From assembly GCA_020352575.1 (NCBI GenBank), contig CP070681.1, positions 762,767 through 773,813 of the forward strand: a stretch of 11,047 nt of DNA, in the 5' to 3' direction. The notes below the pieces were generated by a model. It saw only the letters and a list, made by a program, of their open reading frames with translations, ran no database searches and had not been told where the DNA came from. Each line of letters begins with the position of its first letter. Position 1 is the first letter of the stretch. A program made the position numbers and the translations under genes. Shown here piece after piece: positions 1 to 6,314 of this stretch. This stretch comes from Acidimicrobiia bacterium. GTDB lineage: Bacteria > Actinomycetota > Acidimicrobiia > Spongiisociales > JAENVV01.

Positions 1-779
1 CCCGGCTCATCGGGCTCCTCGGCGTCCTGGGCATCCTGGCGGTTGTGGGGATCGGCAGCCTCATCGGTACCGAGGAATCCCGTCTCGGCGACCCCCTCGC
101 CGACCTCGACACCGCTTCCTCTGGAGGGCGACTGGACGTCGTCGAGCTCATGGGCGAGCCCGACGAGGTCGACACGTTCACCCGCGACCTCCTCGAGGAC
201 GTCGACACCGCGTGGACGCGGATGTTCGGGACCGACGGCGACTACCACGAGTCCACCCGGGTCGTGTTCCGGGAGTTCACCGACTCCGCGTGCAACGGCG
301 CCGACCAGGACGCCGGCCCGCACTACTGCCCCGCCGACGAGGTGCTCTACCTCGACCAGGCCTTCTTCGACCGGATCTTCGAGCGGCGCGACGAGGACGA
401 GGGAGTCGGCTCATTCGCCGAGGCGTGGCTGCTCGCCCACCTCGTGGGCCATCATGTGCAACACCAACTCGGCATCACCGAACAGGTCCAGCAGTTGTCC
501 GGTGACCTCTCCGAGCAGTTCGAGCTCCAGGCCGACTGCCTCGCGGGGGTCTGGGGTTTCACCCTGGCCCAGCGGGGGGTCCTCATCGGAGCGGACACCC
601 TCGACGAGGCGACGGCCCTTCTTGCCGAGATCGGCGCCGAACAGGTGAGCGAGCCGGTATCGGGCAGCCTCCGTCCCGAGGACTGGGGGCACGCCACCGC
701 CGCCCAACGCGTCGAATGGTTCCTCCGCGGGTACGAGTCGGGGGACCCGACGCAGTGCGACCCGTTCGCAGGCGGGTGA
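1..779 (+). CDS. YpfJ-type neutral zinc metallopeptidase homologue, catalytic Glu missing (5' partial)
   Basis: The reading frame is open from base 3, so the true start lies upstream of the window; a GTG at 45 is only an internal codon. The visible 258 residues begin with a hydrophobic stretch (RLIGLLGVLGILAVVGIGSL, bases 3-62) that looks like a single membrane anchor. A domain resembling the putative neutral zinc metallopeptidase family (YpfJ, Pfam Zn_peptidase) follows: the CPADEVLYLD segment, then GHHVQ, then ELQADCLAGVW, then a C-terminal QRVEWFLRGYESGDPTQCDPF-like ending. In this family the metal site is HExxH plus a downstream acidic ligand near ELQADC. Here the motif reads HLVGH (bases 438-452): both His and the downstream Glu/Asp are kept, but the catalytic Glu is Leu (codon CTC). 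It may therefore bind metal without hydrolysing peptides; that is inference. The stop TGA (777-779) abuts the stop of the convergent pfk gene. Family assignment is firm, activity doubtful. Confidence 0.88.
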   Translation, partial: RLIGLLGVLGILAVVGIGSLIGTEESRLGDPLADLDTASSGGRLDVVELMGEPDEVDTFTRDLLEDVDTAWTRMFGTDGDYHESTRVVFREFTDSACNGADQDAGPHYCPADEVLYLDQAFFDRIFERRDEDEGVGSFAEAWLLAHLVGHHVQHQLGITEQVQQLSGDLSEQFELQADCLAGVWGFTLAQRGVLIGADTLDEATALLAEIGAEQVSEPVSGSLRPEDWGHATAAQRVEWFLRGYESGDPTQCDPFAGG

Positions 780-1862
780 TCAGAGGGCGAGGACGCCCTG
801 GATGGCCTCCATGCGCTGCTTCCGCCACTCGACGACCGGGGACGTCCCATCGTTCATCGCCTCGGTCTCCGCCAGGATGTCGGCAAGGGAGAACGTCCTG
901 AGCTGGGGGTCGGAGGTCTCGTTGCCGCCCTCCACCGTGGCCTGCCACACGACGCCCACGCCGGACTGGCCGGCGAGCAGCGCCTCCACGGCGATGAGGC
1001 CCATGCGGCCGGCGATCATCCGATCGAAACTCGAAGGGGCGCCGCCGCGCTGGACGTGCCCGAGCACCGTCGCCCGCACATCGATCTCGGTGTCCTCGAG
1101 CGCCTCTTCGAGTCGGCGCGCAAGGAGACTCGCCGGCACGTCCATGCCCTCGGCCTTCATGATGAGCACCCGTGACTTGTCGCGGTCGGCTGCGAACGCC
1201 GCGCGGATCAGCGCCGACGTGGTCTCGACGACCTCATCGGCGCTCCGGTCATGGGAAGGGAGGAGGACGGCGTCGGCCGCGGTGGCCACGGCGGCCGTCG
1301 TGGCGAGGTACCCGCTGTGACGGCCCATCACCTCGACGATGAAGGCCCGTTTGAACGCAGCCGCGGTATCCGAGATGCGGTCGCAGGCCTCGACGATGGT
1401 GTTGAGGGCCGTATCGACGCCGATCGCCGACGCGGTGCAGCCCACGTCGTTGTCGATCGTGGCGGGGATCCCGACGGTCGGGAAGCCGGTCTCCTCGGAG
1501 AGGTACCGGGCGCCGGTGAGCGAGCCATTCCCCCCGATGACCACGAGGCCGCCGACACCGAAGCCCCGCAGGGTCTGCTCGGCCTCGGCCCTTCCCTCGG
1601 GGGTCATGAAGCGCTTCGAGCGCGCCGAACCGAGGAACGTCCCACCGGTGTTGCCGTGGTCCTGGACCGCCCTGGTCGGGACGAAGCCCTTGCGCGTCGG
1701 TCGGGTGAGCGGCGTCATCTTGCCGTCGATCAATCCCTCGTAGCCCCCCTCGACACCGAGCACGCGGATGCCCCGCGCAGCGCACACCTTCACCACCGCG
1801 CGGATGGCGGCGTTCATGCCTGGGGCGTCTCCGCCCGACGTGAGGACTGCGATGGTCTCCAT
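780..1862 (-). CDS. pfkA: 6-phosphofructokinase, ATP-type with N/A substitutions
   Basis: A 360-residue phosphofructokinase, which phosphorylates fructose 6-phosphate to fructose 1,6-bisphosphate in the cytoplasm (glycolysis). Visible motifs are LTSGGDAPGMN (residues 8-17), IGGNGSLTGA (109-118), IPATIDND with the catalytic Asp at 137, EVMGRHSG (177-184) for sugar-phosphate binding, and ATVLGHVQRGG (264-274). By alignment from memory to E. coli PfkA, the residues that separate ATP from PPi enzymes (Gly104/Gly124 versus Asp/Lys) are Gly113 and Ala134, arguing for ATP. Asp103 of E. coli, a Mg-ATP contact, is Asn112. The common actinobacterial PKTIDND form is absent. It is about 40 residues longer than the E. 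coli enzyme. The start is the ATG at 1862, where homology begins; the much longer open frame upstream runs antisense through the transporter gene and is not real. No Shine-Dalgarno is visible. It lies 14 bases downstream of the MFS gene and may be co-transcribed with it. Confidence 0.95.
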   Translation of the reverse strand: METIAVLTSGGDAPGMNAAIRAVVKVCAARGIRVLGVEGGYEGLIDGKMTPLTRPTRKGFVPTRAVQDHGNTGGTFLGSARSKRFMTPEGRAEAEQTLRGFGVGGLVVIGGNGSLTGARYLSEETGFPTVGIPATIDNDVGCTASAIGVDTALNTIVEACDRISDTAAAFKRAFIVEVMGRHSGYLATTAAVATAADAVLLPSHDRSADEVVETTSALIRAAFAADRDKSRVLIMKAEGMDVPASLLARRLEEALEDTEIDVRATVLGHVQRGGAPSSFDRMIAGRMGLIAVEALLAGQSGVGVVWQATVEGGNETSDPQLRTFSLADILAETEAMNDGTSPVVEWRKQRMEAIQGVLAL

Positions 1863-1873
1863 GGGAGGGCGGA

Positions 1874-1879
1874 AGCCTA
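1874..1879 (-). promoter_or_regulatory. possible -10 element TAGGCT for pfkA
   Basis: TAGGCT reads leftward and includes the TAG stop codon of the upstream transporter. It ends 11 bases before the pfkA ATG. It fits the TANNNT form seen before other genes here, and pfkA has no Shine-Dalgarno, so a short-leader transcript from this site is possible. No -35 box is recognisable. This is inference from position only. Confidence 0.3.
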
Positions 1880-3040
1880 GGTGTGGCCCGGTGGAGAAGA
1901 CGCAGTCCGTCGCCACACGACCGAGACCGCCGACGCCGCGATCACCAAGGCACCTGCGGCCACCGGCCAGATGTACGAGAGCCCGGCCGACTCGGCGACC
2001 ACACCCATGACGAGTGGGGAGAGCCCCGCGCCGAGAAAGATCCCGGCCTGCGTGAACGACGATGATCGTGCGGCGGTTCCTGCGTTGGCCTGCACGACGG
2101 TGAAGGTGAGCAACCCCGGCCACCCCCACCCGGTCGCGTAGGCAAGGACCATGAGCACCCCGAACCAGGGTGGCACCGCCAACGTCATGGCCAGGAAGAC
2201 GAGGACGCCCGACCCGGCGAGCAGGACGATGCCCGAGAACCCCCTGCCCCTCCAGCGATCGGTGAGCCAACCGGCGGCGAACCGCATGCCGATCGAGGCG
2301 GCCGACCCCACCGTCTGCAGCCAACCCGCAGCATCTGCCCCCATCCCGACATCGATCGCCGCTGACACACCGAAGGCGCCGAGCGCTGCCGCCGACCACG
2401 TGGCGAACGAGGAACCGACCGAGAGCCAGGCGAGGTCCCTCGGCTCGAGGCGACGGGGAGGTGGGGCATCGTCGGGCGACGGCGGGGGTGGGGCCTCTCC
2501 CTCGCCGGGAACGAGTGCGGCCACCGCCAACGCCCCGATCCCGGCGACCACGAAGGCCGTCCTCCAACCGAAGGTGAGCACCACGGTGGGGACCGCCAGC
2601 CCGGCGAGCAGCGTCGAGAGCGGGATGCCGGCATGCTTCAGCCCGATGATGGTCGCCCGCCGGCCCGGTGGCACCCAATCGGCGATCGCCTGGTTTGCCG
2701 CCGGATTGGCCAGTCCGTACGCGATGGCCGACACCATCATCATCCCGATCAGCACAGGGCCGCTCGAGGCAAGCGCGGCGATGAGGAGTGTCATCGTCCC
2801 GGAGACGAGCGCATTGACCCGGATCGCCGCACGCCACCCGACCCGCTGCACCCAGCCCCCGACGGCGACCGACGACGCCGAGGCCGCCAGGAAGAAGGCA
2901 GCCGTCGCCACGCCGAGGCCTGCCGCGGAGATGCCGAACTCGGGGCCGATCGTGAAGAAGGCCGCACCCACGAGGAACACCGACTGGGTTGCGGCGGTCA
3001 CCACGAGGATGGCAAGCAGGAGAACCCGGGTGAGTGACAC
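1877..3040 (-). CDS. MFS transporter, substrate unknown
   Basis: A 387-residue major facilitator superfamily protein of the inner membrane, with about twelve hydrophobic segments in two halves. The halves are joined by a proline-rich polar loop (residues about 178-202, PPPPSPDDAPPP), consistent with the cytoplasmic central loop. Motif-A-like signatures follow TM2 (GGWVQRVGWRAAIR, 61-74) and TM8 (RFAAGWLTDRWRGR, 253-266). The segment GLANPAANQAIADW (109-122) and LKHAGIP (134-140) are typical of small-molecule exporters or anion transporters of this fold, but the substrate cannot be read from sequence. The start chosen is the GTG at 3038-3040, where the first membrane helix begins. A longer frame reaches 3325 but would run antisense through the DUF1876 gene. 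A TAGCCT hexamer 7 bases upstream suggests a leaderless mRNA. It precedes pfkA by 14 bases; whether it carries a sugar-related substrate is unknown. Confidence 0.85.
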   Translation of the reverse strand: MSLTRVLLLAILVVTAATQSVFLVGAAFFTIGPEFGISAAGLGVATAAFFLAASASSVAVGGWVQRVGWRAAIRVNALVSGTMTLLIAALASSGPVLIGMMMVSAIAYGLANPAANQAIADWVPPGRRATIIGLKHAGIPLSTLLAGLAVPTVVLTFGWRTAFVVAGIGALAVAALVPGEGEAPPPPSPDDAPPPRRLEPRDLAWLSVGSSFATWSAAALGAFGVSAAIDVGMGADAAGWLQTVGSAASIGMRFAAGWLTDRWRGRGFSGIVLLAGSGVLVFLAMTLAVPPWFGVLMVLAYATGWGWPGLLTFTVVQANAGTAARSSSFTQAGIFLGAGLSPLVMGVVAESAGLSYIWPVAAGALVIAASAVSVVWRRTASSPPGHT

Positions 3041-3047
3041 CCGGACG

Positions 3048-3053
3048 AGGCTA
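3048..3053 (-). promoter_or_regulatory. -10-like TAGCCT, leaderless MFS promoter
   Basis: TAGCCT on the minus strand ends 7 bases before the GTG start at 3040. This is the geometry of an actinobacterial leaderless promoter (TANNNT, transcription beginning at the start codon). There is no Shine-Dalgarno in between. The same hexamer serves the divergent gene, making an inverted repeat around a 12-base spacer. Confidence 0.5.
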
Positions 3054-3065
3054 GGACTGGTCGCG

Positions 3066-3071
3066 TAGCCT
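3066..3071 (+). promoter_or_regulatory. -10-like TAGCCT for the DUF1876 gene
   Basis: TAGCCT on the plus strand lies 21 bases before the GTG at 3093, which would give a leader of about 14-16 bases containing the AAGGAGG ribosome site. It is the mirror copy of the transporter's hexamer. No convincing -35 sequence is present. Confidence 0.45.
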
Positions 3072-3080
3072 TCTCGGGGA

Positions 3081-3087
3081 AAGGAGG
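3081..3087 (+). promoter_or_regulatory. strong Shine-Dalgarno AAGGAGG fixing a GTG start
   Basis: AAGGAGG stands 5 bases before the GTG at 3093. It decides the start of this small gene and is strong evidence that the short open frame is translated. Confidence 0.8.
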
Positions 3088-3092
3088 CAGTC

Positions 3093-3338
3093 GTGGAGCA
3101 CGATGTCACGATTGCGGTCCACCTGTCGGAGGACGACACCGACACCCTCGCAACGATGACGCTCGAACTGCGAGGCGACCACTTCGAAGCGGTCGGCAAG
3201 GCCCGGAGGAATCCGATCGATCCACCACTCCCCACCATCGGTGAGGAACTGGCGATCGCACGCGCCCTGTCGAACCTCGAGGAAGCGGTGATGGAAGCTG
3301 CGCGGGACCGCATCGAGCGGTTCACCGTGCACGTGTGA
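3093..3338 (+). CDS. DUF1876 small protein (Rv1738/Rv2632c-like)
   Basis: An 81-residue acidic protein starting at GTG with a near-perfect ribosome site. It matches, from memory, the DUF1876 family typified by Mycobacterium tuberculosis Rv1738 and Rv2632c. Matching features are an N-terminal beta-strand segment (VTIAVHLSEDD, residues 5-15), then AVGKARRNP (33-41), the hallmark IGEELAIARALSNL (49-62) and a C-terminal helix ending at RFTVHV. Rv1738 belongs to the dormancy (DosR) regulon, and its crystal structure resembles ribosome hibernation-promoting factors, so a role in slow-growth or stress physiology is plausible. That is transfer by homology; nothing in the neighbourhood proves it. It is transcribed alone, divergent from the MFS gene and convergent with fabH, with 10 bases between stops. 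It is slightly shorter than the mycobacterial members (about 93-94 residues). Confidence 0.85.
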   Translation: MEHDVTIAVHLSEDDTDTLATMTLELRGDHFEAVGKARRNPIDPPLPTIGEELAIARALSNLEEAVMEAARDRIERFTVHV

Positions 3339-3348
3339 GGGACGCGGC

Positions 3349-4326
3349 CTAGAACTGGACGGCGGCGGCCGCCCAGTGGAAGCCCGCACCGAAGGCGGTG
3401 AGCACGACGAGGTCACCGTCGGAGACGCGGTCGCGCCGTACAGCCTCCCAGAGGGCGAGCGGCACGGACGCCGAGCCGGTGTTGCCGTACCGGTCCACGT
3501 TCACGTAGACCCGCTCGTCGTCGACGCCGAGGCGCGCGCCGACGGCGTCGATGATCCGCTTGTTGGCCTGGTGCGGGACGATGAGCGAGATGTCGTCCAC
3601 GGTGCGACCAACCCTGGCAACGACGTCCTCGACGGCAGCGCTCATGCGGTGGACCGCCTCCTTGAACACCCGCCGCCCATCCATGACGAGGTCCTGGTGG
3701 GCACCCGTCCGGGCCGCCTCCATGGTGAAGGGATGCCGTGACCCACCCGTGAGTAGGGTGAGGATCTCGGCCTTGGACCCGTCGGTCCCCGCCACCACGT
3801 CCAGCACCTGTGCTCGCCCTCCCGACCGACCCATCACCACCGCACCGGCTGCGTCACCGAAGAGCACCGCGGTCGCGCGGTCGGTCTTGTTGATGAGCCT
3901 TGAGATGAGTTCGACCCCGACCACGAGCACGCGTTCGGCGCCCATGGCGATCCGGGCCCTCGCCACGTCGACTGCCTGCACGAACCCGGCGCAGCCGCTC
4001 CCCCCGAGGTCATAGGCGGGGACCTCACGGGCTCCGAGGTCATGCTGGAGGAATGACGCGGTATCGGGCGTGTACACCTCCGGTGTGTCCGTCGCCACGA
4101 TGATCTCGTCGAGGTCCTGCGGGCCGAGGCCGGCATCCTCGAGGGCAAGTCGAGCGGCGTTCGCCGACATGGTGAGGGTCGTCTCGTCGTCGGCGGCAAT
4201 CCGACGTTCCTTGATGCCGGTCCGGGCGGTGATCCACTCGTCGGAGGTGTCCACGAGCGCAGCCCAATCGTCGTTGGTCATGACGCGCTCGGGCACGTAG
4301 CCGCCGAATCCAAGAATGTGCGACAC
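3349..4326 (-). CDS. fabH: 3-oxoacyl-ACP synthase III (KAS III)
   Basis: A 325-residue thiolase-fold condensing enzyme. FabH joins an acyl-CoA primer to malonyl-ACP to start fatty-acid synthesis in the cytoplasm. The start is the GTG at 4324-4326, which has GAGGAGG 5 bases upstream and yields MSHILGFGGYVPERVMTN, the usual FabH beginning; the ATG at 4374 would add 16 non-homologous residues. The full Cys-His-Asn triad is present: Cys112 in GGSGCAGF (same number as in E. coli), His252 in VPHQANKRIID and Asn282 in RYGNTGSASVP, followed by GAGFHWAAAAV at the C-terminus. The residues before the cysteine (GGSG) differ from the common AAC/SAAC form. No other fatty-acid synthesis gene (fabD, acpP, fabF) is adjacent. 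A related 3-oxoacyl-ACP synthase III-type enzyme with another acyl donor cannot be excluded. Confidence 0.9.
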   Translation of the reverse strand: MSHILGFGGYVPERVMTNDDWAALVDTSDEWITARTGIKERRIAADDETTLTMSANAARLALEDAGLGPQDLDEIIVATDTPEVYTPDTASFLQHDLGAREVPAYDLGGSGCAGFVQAVDVARARIAMGAERVLVVGVELISRLINKTDRATAVLFGDAAGAVVMGRSGGRAQVLDVVAGTDGSKAEILTLLTGGSRHPFTMEAARTGAHQDLVMDGRRVFKEAVHRMSAAVEDVVARVGRTVDDISLIVPHQANKRIIDAVGARLGVDDERVYVNVDRYGNTGSASVPLALWEAVRRDRVSDGDLVVLTAFGAGFHWAAAAVQF

Positions 4327-4331
4327 AGGGG

Positions 4332-4338
4332 CCTCCTC
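4332..4338 (-). promoter_or_regulatory. Shine-Dalgarno GAGGAGG fixing the fabH GTG start
   Basis: On the minus strand GAGGAGG lies 5 bases before GTG at 4326. It favours this start over the ATG codons at 4374 and 4365. Confidence 0.75.
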
Positions 4339-4354
4339 GCCCGCCAGCCGGGCA

Positions 4355-4360
4355 AGCGTA
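4355..4360 (-). promoter_or_regulatory. -10-like TACGCT for fabH
   Basis: TACGCT on the minus strand lies 28 bases before the fabH GTG and 16 bases before its Shine-Dalgarno, leaving room for a leader of about 20 bases. The identical hexamer occurs before the alcohol dehydrogenase gene. No -35 box is clear. Confidence 0.4.
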
Positions 4361-4386
4361 CCCATGCCATCCATGCGGCGTCGGGC

Positions 4387-4392
4387 TAGCGT
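4387..4392 (+). promoter_or_regulatory. -10-like TAGCGT, leaderless S9 peptidase promoter
   Basis: TAGCGT ends 8 bases before the ATG at 4401 and overlaps the palindrome GCTAGC (4385-4390). No Shine-Dalgarno lies between it and the ATG, so a leaderless transcript is likely. Confidence 0.5.
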
Positions 4393-4400
4393 CGCTCGCC

Positions 4401-6311
4401 ATGACCTCCACGAGCCCGTACGGATCCTGGCCCTCCCCCATCACCCCCGCCATGCTCGCCGGGGGGCAGGTGTCGTACTGGGGCATCACGGCCGACGGGG
4501 ACGACCTCGTCTGGGGGGAGTTCCGCCCCTCGGAGGCGGGACGGGTGGCCCTCGTGCAGAGGACCGTCGACGGACCACGCGACCTGCTGCCCGACTTCAG
4601 CGCCCGCACCCTCGCCCACGAATACGGTGGGGTCTCGTTCGCGATGAGCGCAGGGAAGATGGTTGCGGCCTCGCTGGGGGACCAGCGCCTCCATCGCCTC
4701 GACGGCGACGCACCGGTGCCCATCACTCCCGACCCTCCGACGCCTCGGGGATGGCGCTACGCCGACACGGTGTTCCTCGGCGACGACGTCATCGCCGTCC
4801 GGGAGGACCACACCGGAGACGGGGAGGCAGTGGCCGCCATCGTCCGCGTCGCCGCGGACGGCTCCGTCGAACCTGAAGTGCTCATTCAGGGCCACGACTT
4901 CTACGCCGCACCGACGCCGAGCCCCGACGGCGCGCAGCTTGCGTGGATCGCGTGGAACCACCCGAACATGCCGTGGGACCACACCGAGCTCTGGGTCGCC
5001 GACCTCACCGGGGACGGCGTCGAGAACGCTCGGGTCCTCCCCACCGACGGGGAGGCATTCGTCCAACCCGCCTGGAGTCCCGACGGGAGCCTCCACGTGG
5101 TGACCGACCGCACGGGCTGGTGGAACATCCACCGGGTCGAGGGCGACCTGCTCGTGAACCTCTGCGACGCCCAACGAGAGTTCGGGGACCCCGCATGGTT
5201 GTTCGGGTTCCGCACCTACGGCTTCCTCGGCGACGGCACCCTCGTGGCGCTCTCGGCGGAGAAGGGCGTGTGGTCGCTCGGCACGGTCACAGACGGCACC
5301 TTCAACGATTTCGGCCTCCCAGGTCGCGCCTCGTTCTCCGGGTGGATGGCCATTGGCGACGACCGGGTCTGGGTCGCGATGGGTGGGCCCGCCCTCCCCA
5401 CGTCGATCCTCGAAGTGACGGCCGACGGCCACGTCGAGGTGGTCGCCACTTCGACGTCGGTTGACGTTCCTCCGACGGCGGTGAGCACCCCGCGGGCGAT
5501 CGAGTTCCCGACCTCTGACGACACGACGTCCCACGCATTCTTCTATCCGCCGACTTCAGCGACCCACGCCGGGCCGGAAGGGTCGCTCCCCCCGCTCCTC
5601 GTCATGTCCCACGGTGGCCCTACGAGCCAGACGCAGGCCTCGTTCAACCTCGGCATCCAGTTCTGGACGACCCGCGGGTTCGCCGTCGCCGACGTGAACT
5701 ACCGCGGGTCGACGGGGTTCGGTCGGGAGTACCGAAACTCCCTCCAAGGTCGTTGGGGGGACGTCGACGTGGTCGACTGCGTGCGGGCTGCCGAGTACCT
5801 CGCCGGTGAGGGCCTCGTCGACCGGGATCACATGGCCATCCGAGGAGGGAGCGCCGGCGGCTACATCACGCTCTGCGCGATGACCTTCCACGACACGTTC
5901 GCCGCAGGCGCGTCGTACTGCGGGGTGGCCGACATCCAGGCCCTCATGGCAACCACACACAAGTTCGAGTCCCGCTACGACGAATCGCTCATCGGGCCCA
6001 TGCCCGAGGCCGCCCAGCTCGCCCACGATCGCTCGCCCATCCACTTCGCGGACCGGATCTCGGCCCCGCTCCTCGTGGTGCAGGGCGCCGAGGACCCGAT
6101 CGTCACCCCGGACCAGGCCGAGGTGATGGTGGACGCAATGCGGGTGAATGGCGTCCCCCACGCCTACCTCCTCATGGAGGGTGAGGACCACTTCCTCGCA
6201 AAATCCGAAACGGTCGTCACCACACGTGAGGCCGAGTTGAGCTTCTACGGCCAGCTGTTCGGGTTCGAACCCGCAGGGGAGATCTCGCCGGTGAAGATCG
6301 AGGGACGGTGA
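4401..6311 (+). CDS. S9-family prolyl oligopeptidase / acylaminoacyl-peptidase-like serine peptidase
   Basis: A 636-residue protein with the two-part design of S9 peptidases (S9C-like). An N-terminal beta-propeller (about residues 20-375) has repeated blade signatures such as PTPSPDGAQLAW (171-182) and QPAWSPDGSLHVV (222-234). The C-terminal alpha/beta-hydrolase domain begins near LLVMSHGGPTSQ (399-410). The catalytic triad is visible: Ser484 in RGGSAGGY, Asp565 in QGAEDPIVTP and His597 in GEDHFL. The substrates of such enzymes are short peptides, because the propeller excludes large proteins. There is no signal peptide or membrane segment, so it should act in the cytoplasm, in peptide turnover. 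The ATG at 4401 is chosen because a TANNNT hexamer precedes it by 8 bases and no in-frame extension is needed. The gene stands alone, divergent from fabH and ending 3 bases from the stop of the convergent dehydrogenase. Exo- versus oligopeptidase specificity is not readable. Confidence 0.9.
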   Translation: MTSTSPYGSWPSPITPAMLAGGQVSYWGITADGDDLVWGEFRPSEAGRVALVQRTVDGPRDLLPDFSARTLAHEYGGVSFAMSAGKMVAASLGDQRLHRLDGDAPVPITPDPPTPRGWRYADTVFLGDDVIAVREDHTGDGEAVAAIVRVAADGSVEPEVLIQGHDFYAAPTPSPDGAQLAWIAWNHPNMPWDHTELWVADLTGDGVENARVLPTDGEAFVQPAWSPDGSLHVVTDRTGWWNIHRVEGDLLVNLCDAQREFGDPAWLFGFRTYGFLGDGTLVALSAEKGVWSLGTVTDGTFNDFGLPGRASFSGWMAIGDDRVWVAMGGPALPTSILEVTADGHVEVVATSTSVDVPPTAVSTPRAIEFPTSDDTTSHAFFYPPTSATHAGPEGSLPPLLVMSHGGPTSQTQASFNLGIQFWTTRGFAVADVNYRGSTGFGREYRNSLQGRWGDVDVVDCVRAAEYLAGEGLVDRDHMAIRGGSAGGYITLCAMTFHDTFAAGASYCGVADIQALMATTHKFESRYDESLIGPMPEAAQLAHDRSPIHFADRISAPLLVVQGAEDPIVTPDQAEVMVDAMRVNGVPHAYLLMEGEDHFLAKSETVVTTREAELSFYGQLFGFEPAGEISPVKIEGR

Positions 6312-6314
6312 CGA

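Noticed and set aside
2470..2510. G-rich/GGGGG tract as a possible repeat or G-quadruplex
   Set aside because: It encodes the proline-rich central loop of the MFS protein, and such runs are expected from Pro codons in GC-rich DNA.
1863..2837. Minus-strand open frame extending pfkA far upstream (685 residues in total)
   Set aside because: The extension lies in another frame of the same strand across the MFS gene. Pfk homology begins exactly at METIAVLTSGG, and the extension is an arginine/glycine-rich composition artefact of high-GC DNA.
2151..3068. 305-residue plus-strand open frame
   Set aside because: Antisense shadow of the MFS gene, low complexity in Ala/Pro/Thr, with no recognisable domain.
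3041..3325. N-terminal extension of the MFS protein
   Set aside because: It would be antisense to the DUF1876 gene, which has a strong ribosome site and family match. The extension is serine/arginine-rich and not membrane-like, and the -10 hexamer favours GTG at 3040.
4327..4374. Earlier ATG starts for fabH at 4374 and 4365
   Set aside because: They add non-homologous residues, lie on or upstream of the -10-like hexamer, and lack the Shine-Dalgarno that fits GTG at 4326.
4386..5534. 382-residue minus-strand open frame
   Set aside because: Antisense to the S9 peptidase, whose triad and propeller motifs are intact; the shadow has no family signature.
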